Shown here: positions 49,891 through 59,758 of the stretch, piece by piece
Layout of the letters: every line of letters starts with the position of its first letter
Numbering within the stretch: position 1 is the stretch's first letter
DNA from: Rhypophila decipiens
Taxonomy: Eukaryota; Ascomycota; Sordariomycetes; Sordariales; Naviculisporaceae
DNA: 64,000 nucleotides
Direction of reading: 5' to 3'
Assembly: GCA_033297075.1 (NCBI GenBank)
Contig: MU858060.1
Coordinates: forward strand, 124,001 to 188,000
The notes under the pieces: model-generated
Told to the model about the DNA's origin: nothing
The model's database searches: none
The model's input: the letters and a program-made list of their open reading frames with translations, nothing else
Translations under genes and position numbers: made by a program

Positions 49891-50770
49891 ATGGCGACCA
49901 CTTCACTTTCCTCCTCGTCGGCAGCAACACAGCCGACAGCACAATCGTCACCAGAACCGTCAAGTAGCGTCAACCTTGGGCCAAGCCCACCCAAATTCCT
50001 CGAAAATGACCCAGCGCGAACAGGCTACGACCCGTCCATCAACTGGTGGATGAACTACTTCAAGATCCTGACGGGCAAAATAACCCCCGAAGGAATCGAG
50101 CACTACCGCGAGGACCAGTACAAGATCCACGAGGAGCGCGACGTGAAAAAGTGCGAGGAGAACCGCGACTGGCTGTTTAAGCACTCGCCCACGATACGCT
50201 TCCTGCAGGAGAAGATCTACGCTCTCAACGGCGACATCGACGCCAGCAATGTGGTCTGCAGGAGGTGTCCCGCGCGGATAGACGACCAGGGCCGGGTTCA
50301 TCGCGTGGGTGGTGGTTTCAGTCCGGATCATGGAATTTTGATCTGCTCGAACCTGATGAGGGATCGGTCGCATCTGGAGGATACACTTGCGCACGAGATG
50401 GTGCATGCTTGGGACCATCTGAGGTGGAAGGTGGACTGGGTGGGCAGGATGGACCTGCGGCATACTGCTTGCACGGAGGTGGATTTTATCTCTCTTTCTT
50501 CCGGTGATGGAGACAAATGGCTGACCCGACCAATACAAACAGATCCGAGCATCAATGCTAAGCGGCGAGTGCCGGTGGACTCGCGAGTCGTTTACGAGAG
50601 GGAACTGGGGACTGACGCAACAGTTCCAAAACTGTGTGCGGTCCCGGGCGGTCATGTCGGTCATGAACCGGCCGACGTGCAAGGACGACAAGCACGCTGT
50701 CAGGGTGGTCAACGAGGTGTGGGACTCGTGCTTTAACGACAAGAGGCCGTTTGAGGAGATCTATCGGTAG
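49891..50770 (+). CDS. ATP23: Mitochondrial intermembrane-space metalloprotease Atp23
   Basis: Two exons, 49891-50478 and 50543-50770, give 271 residues. The zinc-protease motif HEMVH is at 168-172 ([11 protein letters not shown]), preceded by paired cysteines in [10 protein letters not shown] and by ILICSNLM. The second exon carries [12 protein letters not shown], typical of the family. In yeast Atp23 processes the Atp6 precursor and helps F1Fo-ATP synthase assembly in the intermembrane space. The first 40 residues are Ser/Pro/Thr-rich and not a classic presequence, in keeping with the family's cysteine-dependent import. The intron is 64 bases, begins GTGGAT (an unusual 5' site) and ends CAG. 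Splicing between codons joins TACTE to IRAS as in homologues. Confidence 0.95.
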
Positions 50771-51314
50771 GAGGATGACAATGGTGATGCTGTCCTGTGA
50801 TATACTGTGTGCTATACATGTTACGATATATAATGAAACAATCTCCCAGCTGGCGTTTTTATTCTCTGTTTTTGTATTTCCGCTATATGTGGATTATGCA
50901 AATGCGTATGAACAGCCGTGGTAAAGGAAACAAATCCCAGATCCCAAACACCAAGTAAAAACCTCCAAACCTCGTCCCCCGACGAAAACACCTTGCCTGC
51001 TGGCGAAAAGAACCCCTCAATCTCGATGAAAGTTAAGAGTGAGATAAAAGAGAAAGAAAACAAGACCCAAACGCCGAAAAGAGGAAACGAAATATGCACA
51101 AGGCAACATGGCAACTCTGTCATGAGAGCCAACAAGAGTCCGAAAGGAGACATTGAGATAACATCAGTTTGCTCATCATCAAAGAGAAAAAGCAAATCAT
51201 CAATCATCATCATTGACGCCAACATCCTTCGATCGTTGGGCTGGGGTTAGTCGTATACCGAACGACCTCCACGAGGTCAGACCATCAATCCCTTTTCCGC
51301 ATTTGATGCCTGTC
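50771..51314. other. Convergent 3' flanks of ATP23 and the Aurora kinase
   Basis: The two genes converge on this 0.5-kb stretch. It is A-rich on the plus strand, and its small frames have no domain. Confidence 0.55.
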
Positions 51315-52818
51315 TTATTGCTTGCCGGAGCTCTTCTCGCGCTCAACTCGCCTCTCGCCCTTGACGCAGTGCTTGAGAATCCAAGGGTGCTGCTGGACCT
51401 CCTCAAGAGGTAATCTCTTCTCCGGGTCAAGAACCAACAACTATTGTTTCATCCAGTTAGCAAATCATCCCATCATACGAAAAACCCAATGCCCACCATC
51501 AAACGAAAAAAAGAGAGGGGGAAAAAACAAACCTTCTTGATCAAATCCCTAGCCTCCTTACTGATCCAATCAGGAATCTTCATATCCGCCCTTGCAATCC
51601 TCTTCTGCGTCATAATCGGCGTATCCTCAAACGGCGCCTCCCCCACAAGAAACTCATACGTCAACACCCCCAAACTCCACAAGTCAACTTTCTCATTATA
51701 CCACTTCTCCCTACCCCCACTGCCCACCATCTCAGGCGGTAAATAGTCCAACGTACCACAGAGCGTCTGGCGCCGGTTATTCGGCGCATGCACACTCCAC
51801 CCAAAATCAGAAATCTTAATCTCGCCATGTATCCCCATCAGAATATTCTCAGGCTTGATATCCCGATGGATGACATGCTTCTTGTGCAGATACTTTAGCG
51901 CCGACGCCATCTGGGCGATATACTGCGCCGCCTTCCACTCCGGGAATTTCCCTTCTTTGCGAAGGTGCTTGTACAATTCGCCCTTGCCGGCAAACTCAAG
52001 GATCAAAAAGATGCGTTTGGAGTCGTGGAAATGGCCGTAGAGCTTGAGGATGTTGGGGTGTCGCAGGTTGGATTGGATTTCTATTTCGCGACGGACTTGT
52101 TTCTCTACGCCGCCGCCGTGCTGGAGCTCGGATTTGTAGAGGACTTTGAGCGCGCAGATGAAGTTTGAGGAGCGCTCGCGGGCTAGGTAGACGCGGCCGA
52201 ATTTTCCTTTGCCGAGGGGCCGGCCTATTTCGAACATGCCTAGGTGGAATTGTTTTGGTGTTAGGGCGGCGAGGGATTCCTGGGATGATGAGGGGGATGA
52301 TGATTCTTCGGCGAGCTCGTCGGTGGAGCTGCTTCGTGGGATTTCACTACGGGGAGGGGCGGGGATGGGCGCTGAGGTTGTCACGATGGCGGCGGATTTG
52401 GAGGATGAAGGGGGGTAGTAGCGTTCTGTGTTGTTGGTGTTGACTGGTCTTTTGAGGGTGGAGGATGATGAGTCCTTGGATTTGGTGGGCGAGGTTGGCG
52501 GCCCATTGGTGGTGGATTTCCACTGGGCTTGTTGCGAGGGCAGTGTCACTGTTGTTGTGACGGTGTTTGTGTTTTGGGATTGCAGAGCGACGTTGTAGAG
52601 GTTCGGTCTGGCTGTGCTGTGTGGGAGCGCTGTTGTTGTCGACGACGCTGCGGTCTGGATTGTGCCGACGAAGCAAGTTAGCGACGAAATGCATCAGGAT
52701 GAGAAGGGCGGGAATGGATTACCTTTGTCTTTGTGTATATTCTGGTTCCATCACCCGGGTCGTTCTCGTCGTTGACCGACATGCGCTCGAACCGAGCCTC
52801 TAGCGTCCTCGTCGCCAT
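51315..52818 (-). CDS. IPL1: Aurora-family serine/threonine kinase (Ipl1/Ark1)
   Basis: Three exons, 52818-52723, 52654-51533 and 51440-51315, encode 447 residues. A Ser/Thr-rich N-terminal region of about 165 residues precedes the kinase domain. Visible motifs are the glycine loop [12 protein letters not shown] (179-190), Lys202 in [16 protein letters not shown] (295-302), DFGWSVHAP (315-323) and the Aurora-type activation loop RRQTLCGT with Thr329. The last exon gives [18 protein letters not shown]. It should be the catalytic subunit of the chromosomal passenger complex that corrects kinetochore-spindle attachment. Introns fall between codons, one with a GTTTGT 5' site. Fungal genomes usually have one Aurora gene, which fits. 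Confidence 0.95.
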
Positions 52819-53615
52819 TGTTGCGAGAGATGGGAACGAGAGGAAGGAGAAACGATGAAGGATGCCAATAGGAGAGAATTGAGCTCGTCAGGATGATTTA
52901 TTTTGTTGAAAAGCGCAAAGGGCGGGAACCTTTGCACTCGGGTCTGTTGCAACGGATGACAGTGCCTTGGTGGTTGGAATGAGAGGTGGTGTGGGAGTTT
53001 CCAATTTCAATATTTACAGCGCTACCAATTAGGGGCGCCGAAAACAGGGCAGCTGAGGGATGGTTGCCATGATGGCAACCGCATGTCTGGGGTTGGCCCA
53101 CACCGAGTGGGGCCGGCCATCGGGTGCTGTCGCAGATGCCGCGACCGTTTGGCACTCTGCGGCAGCTGCACAACTCTAAATGGACCTGCCCGAGACTTTC
53201 ATTTCTCAATGCCAAAAAGGTAGGATGATTGAAGGCTTATGATTCTTTTTGAAGATATCTCTAGAAGAAAAGGTTACAAGACCTAGAGGATTCTTGAGTA
53301 AATTTAGAGGTTTATAGCATACTGGATCTAACGCCTTGAATTAGAGCTACCTTCCAGTTGGTACCTTGATAGCATCCAGGTTGCTGCCCCGCTACCCCGC
53401 CTGGTCGCGAATACCTTCAACAGGTTCAATCTTCACCACATGGGCAAAATTCCGAATAAACTTTTCGATCCCAGATAAAAGGTCAGAACATCGCCAGACT
53501 CCCATATCACGTCGCAAAGCATTATCCTCTAGTTGAATAGCCGATAGCCACCGGATCAAGAACAAGCATTACAACCAACTGGCAACACATCACTCAACAT
53601 CACTCAACAGCCAAA
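52819..53615. promoter_or_regulatory. Divergent promoter region of Aurora kinase and TIP41
   Basis: The start codons of the minus-strand kinase and plus-strand TIP41 are separated by 0.8 kb. Just before the TIP41 start, CATCACTCAA is repeated (53588-53597 and 53599-53608). No gene is seen. Confidence 0.5.
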
Positions 53616-54581
53616 ATGTCCTTCTCCCCACCACCGCCGCCGCCGCCAGCTTCCTCCTCCTCCGGGCAGAGAAAAACAAACCACGTAACCGCCAACGACG
53701 AGCCCTTCCCCTCCCCCTCGTCCCTCTCATCAGCAACAGTGTCCCACACCCAGTCCAACTTTAGAATCTCGTACCGCAAGCTGCCCATCCTCAAAGCGGC
53801 GCCCATAGAAGCCATGTCGACGCGCCTAGGGATCCCCATCCCAGAGATGATATTCGGCGACAACCTCGCGTCCATAACCCACCTCCCCACCGGCTGGTCC
53901 ATCTCCTTCACAGCGGAGCCAGCGCTGGACCAGGTAGACAAGACAGGGTCCAACATGCTCCGCGTCGCCTACGCAAAAGAATGGTCCTCCAGTCGGGAAA
54001 AGACATCCGCCGGTATTTCCGAGGTAGTCAAGCCCTACGATTGGAGCTATACGACGGCATACAAAGGCGACGAAACTATTGCTATCCTTCCCACATCAAC
54101 AAACATTCCACAAGAACAAATACCGACCCTCCAACCCTCAACAAGCGGCGCACAAATCCCCCTCCCCCTCCTCCAAAGGCGCGACCCCATCCTCTTCGCC
54201 CAAGAAGTAGTCCTCTACGAAAGCGAGCTAGACGACAACGGCATCTCCATCCTGAGCGTCAAATTCCGCGTCATGCCAAAACGCATGCTCCTCCTCTCGC
54301 GCTTATTCATGCGCCTGGATAACGTCCTTGTGCGCGTGCGCGATACCCGCGTCTACGTCGATTTCGAGACGGACCAGGTCATCCGCGAGTATACAGCCCG
54401 CGAAGAAGATTTCGAAAAAGTCAGGCAGGGCTTGGTCATGCAGGGGATGCCGCCCGCTGAGGTGACTGTTGCGCTGAGGGATGCTAATCAGGTTGTTGGG
54501 CTGCTTAAAGTTGTGGAGCAGACTGTTGAGGAGGTTTCGTTGAAGAATTATTTTTCGGGGAGGAATTCGGATGGGAGGTAG
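53616..54581 (+). CDS. TIP41: TIP41-like regulator of TOR/PP2A signalling
   Basis: A single exon encoding 321 residues. After a proline run (PPPPPPP) and a Ser/Thr-rich leader, the Tip41 domain covers about residues 45-300. It has ISYRKLPILKAAPIEAM, the characteristic PEMIFGDN (76-83), YDWSYTTAYKGD, RRDPILFAQEVVLYESELDD and FRVMPKRMLLLSRLFMRLD. Tip41 proteins bind Tap42 or PP2A-type phosphatases and oppose TOR signalling in nutrient response. The ATG at 53616 is the first in the frame before the domain. No intron is needed. A GGTAGGTAGGTAGG run follows the stop codon. Confidence 0.95.
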   Translation: MSFSPPPPPPPASSSSGQRKTNHVTANDEPFPSPSSLSSATVSHTQSNFRISYRKLPILKAAPIEAMSTRLGIPIPEMIFGDNLASITHLPTGWSISFTAEPALDQVDKTGSNMLRVAYAKEWSSSREKTSAGISEVVKPYDWSYTTAYKGDETIAILPTSTNIPQEQIPTLQPSTSGAQIPLPLLQRRDPILFAQEVVLYESELDDNGISILSVKFRVMPKRMLLLSRLFMRLDNVLVRVRDTRVYVDFETDQVIREYTAREEDFEKVRQGLVMQGMPPAEVTVALRDANQVVGLLKVVEQTVEEVSLKNYFSGRNSDGR

Positions 54582-55573
54582 GTAGGTAGGTGTAACTCTG
54601 TCGGTTGCTGTGTGTGATATTTGGGATTTCTGGACAAGGTTTGTCAGAATTGGGATAGATACCTAGGCATCATGATGGTAGCGGGTATACACTTTCTAGC
54701 AGCGAAATGAATGAATGAATGAACCATACTGTTAAACCACTCCGTCATTTTTAACGATCCTTGTACCCCGTACCAAGCATGTTGAAGATACATGACCAAT
54801 TAGGTCGGTAAGTAGGTTTCCTGGATACATATCTACAAGACAAAAGACATGCTAGTCCGCAGCCGCAGCAAGACCAACACATCATACGGAATACTAGCTG
54901 TTGATGACTACCTCTAGTAGTAATAAAAGAAAAGGGCAAAATAGCAAAAGCTCGGGGCCCCCTTGAATGGGGGCCCCGCCGAAAAGCAACCAACTGCTTT
55001 TACGAAGAAAGAAAGTGGACGGGATGGGGTCGGACGGCGGCGGGGGTCGGGCAGCGAGGGGCAGACTAACCACTTGGCCAACGGGCCAACTGATCCTGTT
55101 CTCCCCTCACTGTTGAAAGTGGTTGCAAACATTGCAACTATATACCTTGATCGGATGGCTGTCTTCAACATCAATCACCCGAGTCGGTCCTGAGCTTCGC
55201 CCAGTCCTCAGCATAGCATTGTCACTGGTCAATCTCAAACAAGTCAAAGAAGCAAAAGCGAACTTGAATTAAAAGAATCATACTTTTCATTCCCTGTGGG
55301 CTCTACCTGGTAGGTATCTAATACCATAAGAAACCTCCTGTCCTTTCAAACCATGAACATCTTGCCCAATACCCATGCGCTGAGAACAACTACCATAAAC
55401 GCCAATATGTACAAGTTGGAAAAGAATAATGGAAAACTCCCAGAGGCCCACAGTCCAAGCTAGCAAATGCAAATGTCCCAAGTATAAAAGTTTCCAGAGA
55501 AAAAGAAAAAAAGAAAACTCATATCTCATCATCCACTCATGCCCATGTCTCAGCATGAAGGCATCGTCACCAT
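54582..55573. other. Convergent 3' flanks of TIP41 and HSP104
   Basis: About 1 kb between the TIP41 stop and the last of the in-frame modules beyond HSP104. It contains an ATGA microsatellite at about 54707-54721 and no convincing gene. Poly(A) sites of both genes must lie here or nearby. Confidence 0.5.
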
Positions 55574-55576
55574 CTA

Positions 55577-55687
55577 TTCCTCGTCCATGGAATCGGAAGC
55601 ACTCTCATATTTGGTCATCTCCTTGATGAACTTGTCGTACCTCCTTTTTACTTCCTGGACCTTTGCCATTGATTCGGGTTTACTCTC
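55577..55687 (-). other. Second in-frame module beyond the HSP104 stop codon
   Basis: Directly after the second TAG (55690-55688), 37 codons stay open in the HSP104 frame until a third TAG (55576-55574). The encoded peptide contains KRRYDKFIKEM and ends in a copy of the acidic tail, YESASDSMDEE. It begins ESKPESMAK, parallel to EGITESMAK in the first module. An internal ATG could also start a 31-residue peptide. Whether it is translated cannot be decided from sequence. Confidence 0.5.
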
Positions 55688-55690
55688 CTA

Positions 55691-55876
55691 GTCGTAAATG
55701 TCCTCGTCCATAGAATCGGGAGCACTCTCATTTTTGGCCAACTCCTCCTCGATGAACTCCCCGTACTTCCTTATTGCTTCCTCGACACTCTCATTGGGAA
55801 TCTCCACCTTGATGAACTCCCTGTACTTCCTGTTTGCTTCCTTCATCTTCTTTGCCATTGATTCAGTTATACCCTC
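55691..55876 (-). other. First in-frame module beyond the HSP104 stop codon
   Basis: Immediately after the HSP104 TAG (55879-55877) there are 62 open codons in the same frame, ending in another TAG at 55690-55688. The peptide has two related helix-like units, EANRKYREFIKVE and EEAIRKYGEFIEEE. It finishes with [11 protein letters not shown], identical to the last eleven residues of HSP104 itself. The layout points to tandem duplication of a terminal module. It might be reached by stop-codon readthrough, by alternative splicing, or by initiation at the internal ATG (56 residues). Confidence 0.6.
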
Positions 55877-58651
55877 CTAGTCGTAAATGTCCTCGTCCAT
55901 GGAATCAGGAGCAATCTCATCAATGGCATCATCCTCATAGTCATCAACCATCATGTCGCCATCCTCGCTTCCTTCGTGATTTGAGAGGACTGCAACCTTG
56001 CCGTCGACGACTTCGACCCGTGCGACCTCGCCGTCCCGGATGTTGCCCCGCAGGATCAGGATGGCCATCTTGTTGAGAACCTCCTTCTCCAACAGCCGCT
56101 GCAGAGGACGAGCGCCGTAGGCAGGCGAATATCCCGCCGCACCAAGTTTGTCCTTGGCCTCCTCGGATACCCTGATGAGAACGTTGCGATCATTGTCGTT
56201 GAGCCGTTTCTGGATCTCGGAGATGCGCAGGTCGACAATCTTCCGGATCTCACGCCTAGTGAGACGGTTGAAGATGACAATGGACGAGATACGGTTGAGG
56301 AACTCGGGAAGGAAGTAATTGCGCAGGGCGTTCATGACCAACTCTCGTGTGGTGGAGTCAATCCTTCCGTCCTTACCAGTAGGACGGGCAAGGTACTCGG
56401 CGCCGAGGTTGGACGTCATGACGACGATGCAGTTCTTGGCGTCGACGACTCTTCCTTGACCATCAGTGATGCGGCCGTCGTCCATGAGCTGGAGCAGAAC
56501 GGTCAGGACTTCCTTGGCCGCCTTCTCTACTTCGTCAAAGAGCAGGATGGAGAAGGGCTTGCGGCGAAGAGCCTCGGTAAGCTGACCGCCCGAGTCGTGG
56601 CCGACGTATCCCGGAGGAGCACCAATCATTCGGCTCAGAGAGTGCCGCTCCTGGTACTCGGACATATCGAAACGGATCATGGCCTTCGGGTCGTCGAACA
56701 GGAACTCGGCAAGAGCCTTTGTGAGGAGGGTCTTGCCGGTACCCGAAGGACCACAGAAGAGGAAGCTAGGTGGCTGGTTGGGGTTGGCAAGACCCGAACG
56801 CTGCAGGCGGATGGCGTTCGAGACTGATTGGACCGCCTCCCTTTGGCCAACCACAATCTTGGCCAGGGCGTGCTCCATGTGCAGAAGTTTCTCGCGCTCC
56901 GATGTCTTGAGGCGGGTGACGGGGATACCAGTCCAGCGGGCAACGATCTCGTTGATCTGATCTGGTCCGACCACGTCGGTGATCATGGATCCGCCCGTGT
57001 CGTTGGTCTCGTTGAGTGCTGCGTCAGCGGCCGCCTTCTGTTTCTCGAGTTGCTTGATGACTTGCTCCTGCTCGGGAATGGCGTAGTATTGCAGGTCGGC
57101 AGCGCGGCTGTGGTCTCCCATTCTGCTGGCATCCTCGGCCTTGACCCGAAGACTCTCCAACTTCATCTTGGCTTCCTGGATATCCTTTCCACGCTGCTTC
57201 TCCCGCTCGTACTTCTCGCGGAGCGGCCTCAGTTCCTCCTCGACATTCTCGGCGTCCTGCTTGGCTTGGGCGAGTCGTGCCTTTGAGGCATCGTCCTTCT
57301 CTCGAGACAGGGCGTGGATCTCGATCTTGAGTTGGCGCAGTCTCCGCTCCAGAGAATCAATAATCTCTGGTTGGGATTCGCGGGCAACCCGTACGGCTGC
57401 TGCGGCTTCATCGACCAGATCGACAGCCGAGTCGGGCAGTCTCCGAGAAGTGAGGTAGCGGGCAGCAAGGTTGGCTGCAGCCACAATGGCGCTGTCGGCA
57501 ATGGTTACACCATGGTGGACCTCGTACTTCTCCTTGAGACCGCGGAGAATGGAAATGGTCTCGGGGATGCTGGGCTCCTTGATGATAACCTGCTGGAAAC
57601 GACGCTCAAAGGCAGCATCCTTCTCGATGTACTTGCGGTACTCGGCCAAGGTGGTGGCGCCAATGCAGTGCAGTTGACCTCTGGCAAGCATGGGCTTGAG
57701 AAGATTGGCAGCGTCCATGCCACCTTCTCCAGAAGAGCCGGCACCCATGAGCAGATGGATCTCGTCGACAAAGAGAACAACCATCTCCTTGGATTCCTGA
57801 ATCTCCTTCAAGACTCCCTTCATCCGCTCCTCAAACTCACCGCGATACTTGCTACCGGCGACCAGCGCACCAACGTCGAGAGACAAAAGCTTGCAAGCAG
57901 CGAGGTTGTCTGGGACATCGGCGTTGACAATGCGCAAAGCGAGACCCTCGACGACGGTGGTCTTGCCGACACCGGGCTCACCGATGAGCACTGGATTGTT
58001 CTTTGTGCGACGCGACAGAATGCGCACCACTCGGCGGATCTCCTCCTCACGGCCGATGACGGGGTCTATTTTTCCTTCCCTCGCCATGGCCGTCATGTCG
58101 ATGGTGAATTTAGCCAAGTTCTCATTCTCCTGCTCCGTATCGGCATTTCGAGAGTCGACACGCTTGGTACCCCGAATCGCTTGGATCGCCTCCTGGATGA
58201 GCTTGGGCTTGGGAACATTGGCCTCCTTGAGGGCAGCCTGTATCGAGGTGTCCTCCGACAAGGCTTGTATGAGATGGTCGACGGCGATGTATGTGTCTTT
58301 CTGGATCTTTTGTAACTCCATCGCCTTCCGGAGGACATTGTTGAATGACGGGGCCATCGAGACGGTCTCGGGCGGAGGGTCTTGACTGGGCAGGCGAACG
58401 AGTGTTTTCTTGAGTGCCCGGTCAAACATCTGGGGGTCGCCGTGAGCCCGCTCAACGACTTGTCGGAGGAGTGTGCTGGTTGTGCCGGGAGTAGGATTCT
58501 GCTGGTCCTTGCTCTGGTCCGGGAGAGGGTCGAGGAGGGCGACGGCGAGATGTACTGGCATCAGCTGTGGGTGAGCGTATTGCTCGGCCAAGACCATGGC
58601 GTCCTCCAACGCCTTCTTGGCCCGATCTGTGAACTCCATCTTTGAATTCAT
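55877..58651 (-). CDS. HSP104: Hsp104/ClpB-type disaggregase (Hsp98)
   Basis: A single exon of 924 residues, the normal length. The N domain (about 1-160) begins [18 protein letters not shown]. The first AAA module has Walker A GEPGVGKT at 224-231 and Walker [11 protein letters not shown] at 291-300. The coiled-coil middle domain runs from about 425 to 545. The second AAA module has Walker A GPSGTGKT at 634-641, followed by [21 protein letters not shown]. The acidic C-terminus ends SMDEDIYD. This hexameric cytosolic and nuclear chaperone pulls proteins out of aggregates and in yeast fragments prion fibres. The upstream DNA contains two heat-shock-element cores. Immediately past the stop codon two further modules remain in frame, which is unusual. 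Confidence 0.97.
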   Translation of the reverse strand: MNSKMEFTDRAKKALEDAMVLAEQYAHPQLMPVHLAVALLDPLPDQSKDQQNPTPGTTSTLLRQVVERAHGDPQMFDRALKKTLVRLPSQDPPPETVSMAPSFNNVLRKAMELQKIQKDTYIAVDHLIQALSEDTSIQAALKEANVPKPKLIQEAIQAIRGTKRVDSRNADTEQENENLAKFTIDMTAMAREGKIDPVIGREEEIRRVVRILSRRTKNNPVLIGEPGVGKTTVVEGLALRIVNADVPDNLAACKLLSLDVGALVAGSKYRGEFEERMKGVLKEIQESKEMVVLFVDEIHLLMGAGSSGEGGMDAANLLKPMLARGQLHCIGATTLAEYRKYIEKDAAFERRFQQVIIKEPSIPETISILRGLKEKYEVHHGVTIADSAIVAAANLAARYLTSRRLPDSAVDLVDEAAAAVRVARESQPEIIDSLERRLRQLKIEIHALSREKDDASKARLAQAKQDAENVEEELRPLREKYEREKQRGKDIQEAKMKLESLRVKAEDASRMGDHSRAADLQYYAIPEQEQVIKQLEKQKAAADAALNETNDTGGSMITDVVGPDQINEIVARWTGIPVTRLKTSEREKLLHMEHALAKIVVGQREAVQSVSNAIRLQRSGLANPNQPPSFLFCGPSGTGKTLLTKALAEFLFDDPKAMIRFDMSEYQERHSLSRMIGAPPGYVGHDSGGQLTEALRRKPFSILLFDEVEKAAKEVLTVLLQLMDDGRITDGQGRVVDAKNCIVVMTSNLGAEYLARPTGKDGRIDSTTRELVMNALRNYFLPEFLNRISSIVIFNRLTRREIRKIVDLRISEIQKRLNDNDRNVLIRVSEEAKDKLGAAGYSPAYGARPLQRLLEKEVLNKMAILILRGNIRDGEVARVEVVDGKVAVLSNHEGSEDGDMMVDDYEDDAIDEIAPDSMDEDIYD

Positions 58652-58904
58652 CCTGGATTGGGTATCGTGAGACAGAGATGTCTCAAGTCGTACGAAATAT
58701 CAGTGAGGTCGATATGAGTTGTGGTGTTGGGTGATTGTTGTTGAAGATCTCTAAAGTGTGACGTCACGTCAGGCTTCAGACTCTTGTACAATGGGTATCG
58801 ATGATATTGTTCGTGATGCTTTGTTCTGGTGTTGAGAAAATTGTTGCACAGAAGAGAGGAAGGGTGGTATTTATTTCCATATGTTGGTGGAGATTGGGTG
58901 GATT

Positions 58905-58916
58905 GAAAGAATGTTC
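58905..58916 (-). promoter_or_regulatory. Heat-shock-element-like core
   Basis: GAAAGAATGTTC contains the inverted pair GAAnnTTC (58909-58916) with an extra GAA just before it, about 260 bases upstream of the HSP104 ATG. Heat-shock factor binds inverted nGAAn units. Confidence 0.55.
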
Positions 58917-59026
58917 TCTGTTGCTGCCCGAACAAGCTGGAACTGGCTGGTGATAGCTTAAAGTGGGATGATGGTTCGAGCATGCGCAGGAGTGCTCCTC
59001 ACGACATCATCCTACAGAATCCACTG

Positions 59027-59034
59027 GAACCTTC
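59027..59034 (-). promoter_or_regulatory. Heat-shock-element-like core
   Basis: GAACCTTC is a perfect GAAnnTTC palindrome about 380 bases upstream of the HSP104 start. A further GAA lies at 59017-59019. Confidence 0.5.
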
Positions 59035-59340
59035 AAGCATCTGCGCGGGGTATCCTTTGCTGGGGGCGGCCGTTGGACCAACCAGATGTGACCGTTGGGC
59101 GGCCGGACCCACTTTGCGGGTCTGACTAAAACGAGCTGCAAGCTTGTTTGGAGACCTCTTAAACGCTGCAGACTCCACTCATCACCACATCTCATAAAGA
59201 AGGCACAAAGGGTCATTAAATTACAAGAGTCTTTGAGCTTCTTGATCAATGGGAGTCGATGTTCGAGATTTAAGATAAGAACCCCCTAGAAGTGTTTGTC
59301 TCATTATTTTTCCATTTTGTTTTTTGTTTGTTTTTTCAGA

Positions 59341-59527
59341 TCAGTTAACGCCTGGTTCTGTGGTTCCGCCAACATTAGCAGCCACAGTTGGGCCGGTCCA
59401 TCCAGCAGGCCAACAGTCATACCACTGGCCACCTATCGCTCCACAGGCAAACAACAACATGCAGAACGCACCTGCTGCGTTCGACAGGAATGATCTTGCG
59501 GGAAACATCGGCATGACGCCAGACTGA
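59341..59527 (+). CDS. Possible orphan 3' exon (doubtful)
   Basis: A long T-rich tract ending TTTTTTCAG (to 59340) looks like a strong 3' splice site. The sequence after it is open for 61 codons to TGA at 59525-59527. The peptide is Pro-, Asn- and Gln-rich (HWPPIAPQANNNMQNAPAAF), as in C-termini of fungal regulators. I could not find an upstream exon with a matching phase between this point and HSP104. It could be the end of a small divergent gene, or chance. Confidence 0.25.
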
Positions 59528-59758
59528 ACGAACGCTTGGATGGCATCGCATGTTTATCAGGGAAATGACAACGTCACCGTCACCAAATGGGTCCCGTGCG
59601 CCCGTCTTTGCACCGATATCGAGATTCTTACCCCTGACTTTTCGACCAAATGGTAAACAAACTACCGGAGCCCTCGGACCTCGTAAACAAAACAAAGGTG
59701 TTTAAATCGCTCGAATTAGCGGCCTGATGTGAATGTACAGGCCCATGAAGCATCCTTC

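Larger units (their letters stand above)
58652..59758. other. HSP104 upstream region
   Basis: This 1.1 kb contains the HSP104 promoter and leader, two heat-shock-element cores (listed) and the 3' flank of the SesB-like gene. A pyrimidine tract followed by a possible plus-strand exon (59341-59527) is listed separately. Confidence 0.6.

Noticed and set aside
49960..50742. Open frame of 260 codons on the minus strand
   Set aside because: Antisense shadow of ATP23, which has the zinc-protease motif in the opposite direction.
57314..58315. Open frame of 333 codons on the plus strand
   Set aside because: It lies entirely antisense to the HSP104 coding exon and mirrors its codon bias; there is no domain.
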